Assembly: GCF_016908555.1 (NCBI RefSeq)
Contig: NZ_JAFBEE010000013.1
Coordinates: 1 to 64,000 of the forward strand
Reading direction: 5' to 3'
Source: Alkaliphilus hydrothermalis
GTDB taxonomy: Bacteria; Bacillota; Clostridia; Peptostreptococcales; Natronincolaceae
DNA: 64,000 nucleotides
The notes beneath the pieces were generated by a model. The model did no database searches. It was not told where the DNA came from and saw only the letters and a list, made by a program, of their open reading frames with translations. This document shows positions 45,743-54,023 of this stretch, in pieces. The stretch's first letter is position 1; the number at the start of each line of letters is the position of its first letter. The translations under genes were made by a program, and so were the position numbers.

Positions 45743-46300
45743 ATGAAGTATATTGTATCAGGCTCTTTAGCTTTTGTGTTTTTGTATCTGTTTGATGTTT
45801 ACACTTTGAAAAACAAAGTTATTAGGAGAAGAATTTTCGGAATATTAGGATTAGCCACTTTAATTTATTCTGCCATCATGGCGACTGTGGTTTCCGAAAA
45901 GATATACCTTCCATTAGCCATCAGAATCATTGGAGGTTTACTATTGGTGGTGGCGATTTTTCTATTAGTCTACTCATTATTCTTAGAATTACCCTTTAGT
46001 AAGACCTATGGAGAAAAGGAGCATTCTAATAAATTGGTGGATACGGGGACCTATGCCCTATGTAGGCATCCTGGTGTTCTCTGGTTTGGCTTTATTTTTC
46101 TCTTTTTCTTTTTGACAACAGGAGCTAAATTATTAGTTCCAGCAGGTATTATTTGGACATTGCTAGATGTAATCCATGTATATATACAGGAAAAACAATT
46201 CTTTCCCAAAATGTTTCCCCAGTATAAGGACTATATAAAAAAGACCCCTATGCTGATTCCTACACAAGACAGCATAAAAAAATGTAAGGCTACTTTATAG
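45743..46300 (+). CDS. ICMT/PEMT-like membrane methyltransferase
   Basis: A 185-residue protein with about five membrane helices and the C-terminal SAM-binding signature of the isoprenylcysteine carboxyl methyltransferase/phospholipid methyltransferase fold: LVDTGTYALCRHPGVLWF, then EKQFFPKMFPQYKDYIKKTP. The acceptor is a lipid-like or membrane-embedded molecule; bacteria do not prenylate proteins in the usual way, so the true substrate is unknown. It is 13 bases before the GH3 gene and co-transcribed with it. GAAGGAGGTG is the ribosome site. Confidence 0.8.
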   Translation: MKYIVSGSLAFVFLYLFDVYTLKNKVIRRRIFGILGLATLIYSAIMATVVSEKIYLPLAIRIIGGLLLVVAIFLLVYSLFLELPFSKTYGEKEHSNKLVDTGTYALCRHPGVLWFGFIFLFFFLTTGAKLLVPAGIIWTLLDVIHVYIQEKQFFPKMFPQYKDYIKKTPMLIPTQDSIKKCKATL

Positions 46301-46313
46301 TTATGGAGGACTG

Positions 46314-47900
46314 ATGATGGTGACATTAGAAGAAATGTTAAGAAGAGAAGAGTTTGATAAGATATGGGAGAAATATTGTGGATTCTTGGATTTAACCCTA
46401 CCTGAATTCATGCAAATTCAAGAAAGGCTGTTAATGGAGCAAATTGAACTTCTATCCCGTTGTGAATTGGGACAAACCATCATGGGTGAGAAGGTGAAAC
46501 CGAAAACGATAGAAGAATTTAGAGAAATGGTACCTTTGACTACATACGAAGATTATGCTGATATTCTCTTGAATAAAAGAGTAGATGCTTTACCATCAAA
46601 ACCAATGTATTGGATTAAAACCACTTGGAAGGGAGGGACCCATGAAATAAAGTTGGCTCCCTATTCCGATAGCATGATTGAAGAACATACCAAGGCTTTT
46701 CTTGCTAGCTTGATTTTATCCACCAGTAGGAAGAAGGGTGATTTCTCCCTGAGGGAAAAGGATAAATTTTTATATGGGATGGCTCCCCTGCCTTATCTAA
46801 CAGGATTAGCCCCCTATGGCGTTCGAAATGAGATAGACTTTGAATATCTGCCGTCTATTGAAGAAGCAGAATATCTAGGTTTTGAAGAACGCAACAAGGT
46901 AGGATTTCAATTAGCCTTATCAAAAGGAGCCGATTTGTTCTTTGGGTTATCCAGTGTATTGGTTAAAATAGGTGAGGATTTTGCCAGTGGTTCAAAGGTA
47001 GGGGGAAGAGGCTTAAGTACCTTGAAAACGGCTAATGCTAGAATGCTTTACAAACTTTTTAGAGCTTTTATTAAGAAAAACATAAAAAAAGAGACTATTT
47101 TACCAAAGGATTTATGGGATTTTAAAGGAATACTATGTGCAGGGACCGATACCCATGCCTTTAAAGAAAAAATAGAATACTATTGGGGCAAAAAGCCTTT
47201 GGAGATTTATGGTGGCACTGAAATTGCGACTGTTGCTACTGAGACGTGGGGGGATGGTGGACTAACCTTTTTCCCAGATGTAAATTTCCTAGAGTTCATT
47301 CCTGAGAAGGATTCATTGAGGAGTCTACAAGATAAAAACTATGTACCAAAGACACTACTTATTAATGAGATTCAAGCCAATCAGAGATATGAAATTGTCG
47401 TAACTAAATTTAGAGGAGGAGCTTTTGTACGTTATCGAGTAGGGGACATAATTGAATGTGTATCTCTTGAAAATGACGCCTACAAAATCAAGTTACCCCA
47501 AGTAAGGTTTGTTGATAGAATTTCTAACGTGATTGATTTAGCAGGTTTTACCCGTATTACAAAGGCCACCATTGACAAGGCGGTAGAGGTTGGAAAACTA
47601 CCAGTAAAGGACTGGGTGGCATCTAAGCAGTACGACGCTAAGGAGCCTGTACTTCATGTGTATATGGAAATGTTAGACTCTGATATCAACTTAAATGATG
47701 TTAAAAATATACTTAATGAAAGTCTCCGTCAATCGGACTCGGACTATAGAGATATTCAAATGATGCTGGGTAGAGATCCCTTAAGGGTTACACTGTTGCC
47801 GAGAGATTCCTTTAATAATTTTTCTAAGAAGAGTAGTAATATGATTTTAAAGATGAATCCGTCTAAAGAGACCATTGACTTACTACAAAATTGTTGTTAA
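46314..47900 (+). CDS. GH3-family acyl-adenylating enzyme
   Basis: A 528-residue member of the GH3 auxin-responsive promoter family, a branch of the ANL adenylating enzymes. Plant GH3 proteins adenylate a carboxylic acid and join it to an amino acid. Visible ANL-type features are LEIYGGTEIATVATE (the A5-like YGxTE motif) and the hinge region after RYRVGDIIECV. The bacterial substrate is not known to me. TATGGAGGA is the ribosome site. The neighbouring membrane methyltransferase hints that the acid or the product is lipid-like. Confidence 0.8.
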   Translation: MMVTLEEMLRREEFDKIWEKYCGFLDLTLPEFMQIQERLLMEQIELLSRCELGQTIMGEKVKPKTIEEFREMVPLTTYEDYADILLNKRVDALPSKPMYWIKTTWKGGTHEIKLAPYSDSMIEEHTKAFLASLILSTSRKKGDFSLREKDKFLYGMAPLPYLTGLAPYGVRNEIDFEYLPSIEEAEYLGFEERNKVGFQLALSKGADLFFGLSSVLVKIGEDFASGSKVGGRGLSTLKTANARMLYKLFRAFIKKNIKKETILPKDLWDFKGILCAGTDTHAFKEKIEYYWGKKPLEIYGGTEIATVATETWGDGGLTFFPDVNFLEFIPEKDSLRSLQDKNYVPKTLLINEIQANQRYEIVVTKFRGGAFVRYRVGDIIECVSLENDAYKIKLPQVRFVDRISNVIDLAGFTRITKATIDKAVEVGKLPVKDWVASKQYDAKEPVLHVYMEMLDSDINLNDVKNILNESLRQSDSDYRDIQMMLGRDPLRVTLLPRDSFNNFSKKSSNMILKMNPSKETIDLLQNCC

Positions 47901-47916
47901 TTAATAGACTATTGGG

Positions 47917-50457
47917 GTGGAAATATTGCAGCTATTCTCGTATTTAATATTGGTTCCCTTTGTATCATTTTTATGCTATTGCTGCTTATTAATGATCCTA
48001 GTGGGTTCAAGGAAGAATAAAATTTCAAGATACTATGCCATTTATGTTATTTCTATGATTGTGTGGAGTTTTGGTTCCTTTATTATGAGGACAAATTTTT
48101 ATCCAGGGGCTCTCTTTTGGAATAGAATCCTCGTTACGGGTTTAATAGGAATGTCGGTACTCTTTTACCATTTTACACTGGTACTAACCGAGACCACCAA
48201 TCAAAGGAAAAAACTGTTGTTTGGTTATTTTTCCGGTGGTTTGCTACTGATAGCAAACTATGCAGGGTTAATTATGAAGGAAGCCTATGCAGTCAATAGT
48301 GTGATTTATTATAGATTGGGGCCGATGGCATCTATTATGGCGGTGTGGAGTTTAGGATATTTGATTTTAGCTTTTACTAATATCATTGATAAGGTTAAAT
48401 CAAAACAAATACCCTATAGGCGTGTAAAATACATACTATTGGGACTCATATTGGTAATTATCGGGGGGTTATTAAACCTAGTGCCTAGTTTGGGGAAGTA
48501 CCCCTTTGACTTTGTATTAAATACAGTCAATGCCCTTTTTATTGCCTACTCAATTTATCGGTATCGGTTTCTTGAAATAAAGTTAATTGTAAAAAAGGGA
48601 ATAGCTTATTCCCTATATACATTACTGTTGTCTGGGATATATATTTTAGCCATCATCACAGTGCAGCAGATTATAAGTCAGTTGATAGGGTATACAAATA
48701 TGACAATTACCCTTGGGATGGCAGTAATATTAGCTATGATTTTTCAACCTATTAAGAATCTATTACAGGCCGGTATCGACCGAATATTTTATAAGGAAAG
48801 ACTAACTCATCAAGAAGTTTTAAGGGATTTCAGTAGAATAATAAATAATGTCTTAGATTTAGAAGAACTTTCGGATTCTTTGCTGGAGGCAGTGAACAGA
48901 GGACTGAATCCTAATAAATCCTATTTGTTGATTAAAAGAAGAGAGGAAGAATATTGTCTTTATAATCCATCAGCAGAGGAAAAATGGTCCAAGGAGATTA
49001 GTTATGGTGACAACCATCCAATTATTGAGTGGTTTAAGCAGAACAAAAGCACTTTAACCATTAATGAAATAGAAAGCTCACCATATTTTACTAGTCTGTG
49101 GAGAATGGAAAAAAAGCAATTGCATAGATTAGGCACTGAACTCATTATTCCCATTCGACTACGGCATACTATTGTTGGGCTTCTAATTATTACTGAAAAA
49201 AAGAGGGGTGAGGCATATTCTCAAGAGGAAATGGATCTTTTGATTACCCTGACTAATAATGCCGCAGTAGGAATCGAAAATGCAAAACTCTATGAGGATG
49301 CCAAGTATCAGGCAATCACAGATGGTCTAACCAAGCTTTATAATCATAGACACTTTCATGAGATTTTAGGGAAGTTTATAGAAGACAATTCCTGTAAGGT
49401 GTTTTCTGTTGCAATGATAGATGTAGACTTATTTAAGCTATACAATGACCTTTATGGACATTCGGCAGGAGATAGAGCATTAGCTAAAATTGCTGATGTT
49501 CTAAGGCAAGCCACGAGAAAAGAGGATATCATCGCCCGATATGGGGGGGAGGAATTTGCCATCATATTCCCAAATATTGATGGTGCCCAATCCTTAAAGG
49601 CGATAGAAACCCTAAGAAAGGCTGTAGAAAGTAGCTTCTATTCCTCATCGGATGTAAATGAGTTTCTTACCATCAGTGTAGGGGTAGCCAACTACCCTCA
49701 AGATGGGGAAACGGCAGAGGAAATGATTGATTGTGCTGACTCTGCCATGTACGTAGCAAAACATAGCGGAAGAAACCAAAGTGTTTTATATAGCAAAAAA
49801 GATGAAAAAAGTATAGGGAGCTATGGAGGACAAGAAATACAAGAGATGGAGGATAGTATTAAATCTGCCTACTTCTCTGCTATTCATGCCCTTGCCGCCA
49901 CCATAGATGCTAAGGACCACTATACCTTTGGGCATTCGGAAAATGTATCTGACTATGCGGTTCTTCTAGCAGAAGCAGCAGGATTTAGTGAAGAAAGGAT
50001 AGATATCGTTAGGAATGCAGGTTTGTTACATGATATCGGGAAAATCGGTATTCCAGAAAATATCCTAACCAAAGCTGAAGCACTGGATGAAGAAGAATTT
50101 GAAATCATGAAGCGGCATGTGGATATTTCCATCACCATTATCAAGCACGTACCAGGGATTGTCAAAGTAATTCCTGCCATTATGAGTCACCATGAAAGAT
50201 ATGATGGAAAGGGTTATCCTAGAGGGATTAAGGGCGATAACATTCCAATTGAGGGAAGATGCTTATGTATTGTAGACTCCTTTGATGCTATGACCACCGA
50301 TAGGCCATATCGTAGGGCATTGAGTATGAAAGAAGCTCTAAAAGAAATCCGTAGGGGCAGTGGAACTCAATTTGACCCTGAGTTGACTGAAATTTTTCTG
50401 CAACTATTTGAAGAGGGGAAAATATTCTCTGAAGATGGCAAAATCCAAGTTGCATAA
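47917..50457 (+). CDS. 7TM-GAF-GGDEF-HD-GYP protein (c-di-GMP turnover)
   Basis: An 846-residue receptor: about eight N-terminal membrane helices (to about 280, 7TM histidine-kinase-N type), a GAF domain (about 305-460), GGDEF domain (about 465-630) and HD-GYP domain (about 655-840). RYGGEEF is at 541-547 with an intact inhibitory RxxD site (534-537). The phosphodiesterase core shows HDIGKIGIPENIL and HHERYDGKGYP. Both activities may be live. GTG 47917 or TTG 47926 is the start; GGGGTGG favours the TTG. It is 16 bases after GH3. Confidence 0.88.
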   Translation: MEILQLFSYLILVPFVSFLCYCCLLMILVGSRKNKISRYYAIYVISMIVWSFGSFIMRTNFYPGALFWNRILVTGLIGMSVLFYHFTLVLTETTNQRKKLLFGYFSGGLLLIANYAGLIMKEAYAVNSVIYYRLGPMASIMAVWSLGYLILAFTNIIDKVKSKQIPYRRVKYILLGLILVIIGGLLNLVPSLGKYPFDFVLNTVNALFIAYSIYRYRFLEIKLIVKKGIAYSLYTLLLSGIYILAIITVQQIISQLIGYTNMTITLGMAVILAMIFQPIKNLLQAGIDRIFYKERLTHQEVLRDFSRIINNVLDLEELSDSLLEAVNRGLNPNKSYLLIKRREEEYCLYNPSAEEKWSKEISYGDNHPIIEWFKQNKSTLTINEIESSPYFTSLWRMEKKQLHRLGTELIIPIRLRHTIVGLLIITEKKRGEAYSQEEMDLLITLTNNAAVGIENAKLYEDAKYQAITDGLTKLYNHRHFHEILGKFIEDNSCKVFSVAMIDVDLFKLYNDLYGHSAGDRALAKIADVLRQATRKEDIIARYGGEEFAIIFPNIDGAQSLKAIETLRKAVESSFYSSSDVNEFLTISVGVANYPQDGETAEEMIDCADSAMYVAKHSGRNQSVLYSKKDEKSIGSYGGQEIQEMEDSIKSAYFSAIHALAATIDAKDHYTFGHSENVSDYAVLLAEAAGFSEERIDIVRNAGLLHDIGKIGIPENILTKAEALDEEEFEIMKRHVDISITIIKHVPGIVKVIPAIMSHHERYDGKGYPRGIKGDNIPIEGRCLCIVDSFDAMTTDRPYRRALSMKEALKEIRRGSGTQFDPELTEIFLQLFEEGKIFSEDGKIQVA

Positions 50458-50479
50458 TTTAATTTAAACAATATATTTA

Positions 50480-50518
50480 AAAACACTCCATTAAAGGTTA
50501 ATTTAATGGGGTGTTTTC
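50480..50518 (+). terminator. Operon terminator
   Basis: AAAACACTCCATTAAA (50480-50495) pairs with TTTAATGGGGTGTTTT (50502-50517, one G-U). Confidence 0.85.
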
Positions 50519-50568
50519 TGATATAATAACCATATAATAGATGAACTTTTAGATGTGGAGGAGTAATC

Positions 50569-51357
50569 ATGGAGAATAATCGACAGCAGGTTTTGTTAAT
50601 AAAGGATCTAAGAATGAGTTATGGCGAGAAGACTGTGCTAAAGGGTATCAACTTGGAAGTGCATAAGGGAGAAATTATTGGATATATTGGAGCTAATGGA
50701 GCTGGAAAAAGTACCACCGTTAAAATTTTATTAGGAATTATTAACGATTTTCAAGGGGAAGTTCACATCTTTGGTGAGGACATTTCTAAAAATGGTGTGG
50801 GCTATAAAGGAAGGATTGGATATGTACCAGAGACAGCAGAAATTTTCGATAACCTGACAGCAAGAGAGTATCTTACTTTTATTGGAGAAGTGTATGGTCT
50901 AGATCAAGAGACAGTGGAGAAAAGATCCCTAAAATTGATGGAGCTGTTTAGTATTAGTGAAGCCCTTCATGGAAGAATTTCTTCGTTTTCAAAGGGGATG
51001 AAGCAGAAACTCCTAATCATAGCAAGTTTAATACATAATCCAGATATATTATTTTTTGACGAACCCCTCAGTGGACTTGATGCCAATAGTGTAATGATTT
51101 TCAAAGAAATTTTAGCAGAGCTGGCACGGGCAGGAAAGACGATTTTTTATTCCTCCCATATCATGGAGGTCGTAGAGAAAATCAGTAATCGAATAATCCT
51201 CTTAAATAATGGAGAAATCGTTGCAGATGGAACTTTTGAGGAGTTGAAGACAAAGAGTTTCGAGGGTTCGTTGGAGGAAATCTTTAATCAGTTGACTGGT
51301 TTCAAAAAATACAAGGAAATCGCAGATGAATTTGTTTCCACAATACAAGGGGTGTAG
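50569..51357 (+). CDS. ABC exporter ATP-binding protein
   Basis: A 262-residue ATPase with Walker A GANGAGKST at 41-49, signature FSKGMKQK, Walker B ILFFDEPLSGLD and switch histidine in YSSHIMEV. It is coupled to the permease gene two bases downstream, forming an ABC-2 type exporter of unknown substrate. GTGGAGGAG is the ribosome site. Confidence 0.88.
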   Translation: MENNRQQVLLIKDLRMSYGEKTVLKGINLEVHKGEIIGYIGANGAGKSTTVKILLGIINDFQGEVHIFGEDISKNGVGYKGRIGYVPETAEIFDNLTAREYLTFIGEVYGLDQETVEKRSLKLMELFSISEALHGRISSFSKGMKQKLLIIASLIHNPDILFFDEPLSGLDANSVMIFKEILAELARAGKTIFYSSHIMEVVEKISNRIILLNNGEIVADGTFEELKTKSFEGSLEEIFNQLTGFKKYKEIADEFVSTIQGV

Positions 51358-51359
51358 CA

Positions 51360-53132
51360 ATGAAGGGTTTTATCGGATTAAAGATATTAGATAGATTTAA
51401 GTTTTTATTTACTAAATTAGATGTTGACTATAGGATAATGAGGAAGATTTTACAACTAAAATTAGTTATGGATGAAAGGCGAGTTCCCACTTTTATGATG
51501 AATGATCATCCGAAGGAAGGTTCCAATGCCTTCAGAAATTCCCTTATGCTCTATGCTTTTATGGGGGCGCTTTTTGCAATGTTTATTTTTCCGCCCTTTC
51601 CACTGTTCTATAAAATGAATATGATTCTGGGAGTCATTTTATTTATTGTGACAACAGCCATGATTGGCGACTATTCCAGTGTACTCTTGGATGTGAAGGA
51701 AAAAAATATACTGCTTCCAAAGCCTATTGATGTAAAAACGATTAATGCTGCAAAGGTACTCCATGTATTAATTTATCTATTTAGCATAATATTGGCTATA
51801 GCAACCCCTACTTTATTAGTAGGTTCATTTAAATATGGAGTAGGCTTTGCAGTGGTGTTAATAGTACAATTGGTTTTCATGGCTGGATTTATTATATTTT
51901 CTACATCCATCCTATACTTTGCATTATTACATTTCTTTGATGGTGAAAAATTAAAGGATATCATAAACTATTTTCAAATCCTAATGACGGTAGCAATGAT
52001 TATATTGTACCAATTGGTGGGAAGGGTATTCGAGATTTTTAATTTTGATGTTGTTTATACTCCGAAGTGGTGGAACTACTTACTTCCATCCGTATGGTTT
52101 TCAGCTCCCTTTAGTATTTTTGTAGAAAATCAAGTGGGGATGCATTACGTATACTTCAGTATATTAGGCTTCGTTATTCCCATCATGATGCTATTTTTAT
52201 ATTTTAAGGCAGTTGCACCCTATTTCGAGGGATTGCTACAAAAGCTAAACATTAGCAGCGGCAAAACTGGAGGGGTAGGTAAAAAGCAGTGGAGGGAAGG
52301 GATTGGTAGTCGAATTGCAGGAAAGCTGTTAGGTGAATCAATGGATGGAGTCTTTTATCGTTTTACCCTAAATATGGTTGCCAGCGAAAGGACTTTGAAA
52401 TTAAAGCTATATCCTACCTTGGCATTTGCCATAATTTTACCTTTTATATTTGTATTTAGTAGCTTAAGTAGTGCAGGCTCCGTTACTGGGGGATATCGCC
52501 AGTTGAAGGAGGGTAATTTTTATCTTTATTTATACTTTACCATCAGCATGTTAGCAAATACCATCCCTATGCTCAGTACAAGTGAGGGGAACAAAGCTGC
52601 ATGGATTTATCATATTTTACCAATAGAAAACCCTAATGTAATTTATCGGGGAGCTTTGAAGGCCTTTATTGGCAAATACATACTACCTGTGTATGGGGCT
52701 GCCTGTATCATTTTTTTAGGTGTATATGGATTAAGAATTCTGCCAGATATTTTTTTAATGATGTTGAATCTATTATTATTAATAATCATCATCTTTCATT
52801 ATTCCAAAAAGCCATTACCCTTTAGTCAGGATTTTCAGTATATCAAACATAACAATATGTCAATCATGCTTCAACTTTTTGCCTTTAGTGGGGTATCCGC
52901 AGGTATACATTGGTTCTTGATCAGTAGAGGTTATAATATTCTTGTCTATGCAGGTGTGGTTCTGGCCATGGTGATCATTACATGGAAAAAAGTATTTTCA
53001 ACTAAAGTAGTAGACATAAGGACGGAAATAAGGGAAGAGAATGGAGATAAAAAAGATAAAAAAGATAAAATAGATAAGGAAGAAACTACTGAATCGGAGA
53101 ACATAGATAAAGCAAAAGAGAAGTTAGAATAA
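51360..53132 (+). CDS. ABC exporter permease, large
   Basis: A 590-residue membrane protein with about ten to twelve hydrophobic segments. It starts two bases after the ATPase gene, with AAGGGGTG as ribosome site inside that gene's end. The C-terminus is a highly charged Lys/Asp/Glu tail of about 30 residues, encoded by short GATAAAAAA-type DNA repeats near 53045-53075. Large single-polypeptide permeases of this type pair with one ATPase in clostridia; the substrate is not known. Confidence 0.78.
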   Translation: MKGFIGLKILDRFKFLFTKLDVDYRIMRKILQLKLVMDERRVPTFMMNDHPKEGSNAFRNSLMLYAFMGALFAMFIFPPFPLFYKMNMILGVILFIVTTAMIGDYSSVLLDVKEKNILLPKPIDVKTINAAKVLHVLIYLFSIILAIATPTLLVGSFKYGVGFAVVLIVQLVFMAGFIIFSTSILYFALLHFFDGEKLKDIINYFQILMTVAMIILYQLVGRVFEIFNFDVVYTPKWWNYLLPSVWFSAPFSIFVENQVGMHYVYFSILGFVIPIMMLFLYFKAVAPYFEGLLQKLNISSGKTGGVGKKQWREGIGSRIAGKLLGESMDGVFYRFTLNMVASERTLKLKLYPTLAFAIILPFIFVFSSLSSAGSVTGGYRQLKEGNFYLYLYFTISMLANTIPMLSTSEGNKAAWIYHILPIENPNVIYRGALKAFIGKYILPVYGAACIIFLGVYGLRILPDIFLMMLNLLLLIIIIFHYSKKPLPFSQDFQYIKHNNMSIMLQLFAFSGVSAGIHWFLISRGYNILVYAGVVLAMVIITWKKVFSTKVVDIRTEIREENGDKKDKKDKIDKEETTESENIDKAKEKLE

Positions 53133-53171
53133 ATTGACTAATGTCAAGATAGACAATAATAATATTTCCTA

Positions 53172-53209
53172 AAAAAAACACCTCCTAAGCTTAATAGATT
53201 CTTAGGAGG
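53172..53209 (-). terminator. Terminator
   Basis: CCTCCTAAG (53181-53189) pairs with CTTAGGAGG (53201-53209). The long A run at 53171-53178 is a U run on the minus strand, so it mainly ends the small zinc-ribbon gene. Confidence 0.75.
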
Positions 53210-53225
53210 TTTCGAATTTTAAATA

Positions 53226-53471
53226 TTATATGATTTTTTGGATTTCAGAAGCTTTGAACTCTTTTATGTAACGTTGTTTTTGTAAGTCCACTAGAAGAAC
53301 TGAAACAGTTTGGTCTTTAACCCTTAAAACATTTCCTTTATGTTTTGTACCTATGACATTGATTGGAGCCATTTTTAATAGTTTTTTGAAATTTCCTGAT
53401 TTACAGTAAGTACATTCTTCAACTGAATCAAAAATTCTTCTACAATCTAAGCAATAAAATAAATTCTCCAT
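53226..53471 (-). CDS. Small zinc-ribbon protein
   Basis: An 81-residue protein whose first 25 residues hold two CxxC pairs (CLDC at 8-11, CTYC near 20-23), a zinc ribbon. The rest is a small basic beta-rich region, perhaps SH3-like. Nucleic-acid or ribosome binding is plausible but not shown. AAGGAGTGGGG is a ribosome site upstream. I know no functional name. Confidence 0.7.
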   Translation of the reverse strand: MENLFYCLDCRRIFDSVEECTYCKSGNFKKLLKMAPINVIGTKHKGNVLRVKDQTVSVLLVDLQKQRYIKEFKASEIQKII

Positions 53472-53620
53472 AAAGTATCCCCACTCCTTTAGTTAAATTA
53501 TGATGCCACATCCCATTAATAATGTATATTCACTTGTCCAAGAAATAATACAACAAAATGTAATTAAGAAGTGAATAAGCATCATACCCTCTAAAAATGC
53601 ATAAATATAATAAAAAATAT

Positions 53621-53649
53621 TTGACTTATACAGTTTATTTTGGTATTGT
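53621..53649 (+). promoter_or_regulatory. Sigma-A promoter of the lysine riboswitch transcript
   Basis: TTGACT (53621-53626), 17-base spacer, TATTGT (53644-53649), about 45 bases before the aptamer. The stretch 53472-53620 shows no gene. Confidence 0.65.
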
Positions 53650-53694
53650 ATTATATATTGAAAAACTAAATAAAAAATCCTCATCTCCTTCCAA

Positions 53695-53890
53695 AGGGGT
53701 GAGGTAGAGGCGCGATGTCTATTAGTAAAAATACTGAGGTTGGAAGCCAAGGAAGTGTTTTGAAAGGAGCCATCGCCGAAGTCATAGAAGCCAAAATCTA
53801 TGGCTGGGCCTGCATCTAATAGGTGTAGGACTGTCATCAGAGTTATTGCCTGTAATTCTGATGTTGAGCTATCTCATGCTAAAGGTTAAA
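53695..53890 (+). ncRNA. Lysine riboswitch (L box)
   Basis: The L-box blocks appear in order: GGGGTGAGGTAGAGGCGCGA, TAGTAAAAATACTGAGGTTG, AAAGGAGCCATCGCCGAAG, GGCTGGGCCTGCAT and GGACTGTCA. This is the full five-stem lysine aptamer. A terminator follows and then the transporter gene. High lysine should stop transcription. Confidence 0.92.
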
Positions 53891-53928
53891 AGGGGAGGTG
53901 TAGGTACTGTTTTTGTTCTATGGACAAT

Positions 53929-53960
53929 AACACCTAACATCCTTTGTTTAGGTGTTTTTT
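53929..53960 (+). terminator. L-box expression-platform terminator
   Basis: AACACCTAA (53929-53937) pairs with TTAGGTGTT (53948-53956), then a T run. It lies between aptamer and start codon and is the likely off-state hairpin. Confidence 0.85.
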
Positions 53961-54023
53961 ATATTTTTTGGTATCGGATAGTATTGAACGATAAGGTTAA
54001 AAAGACAAAGGGAGGACATTGTA

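Noticed and set aside
53493..53837. Open frame on the minus strand (114 codons)
   Set aside because: It overlaps the lysine riboswitch and its promoter; the conserved RNA explains the sequence.
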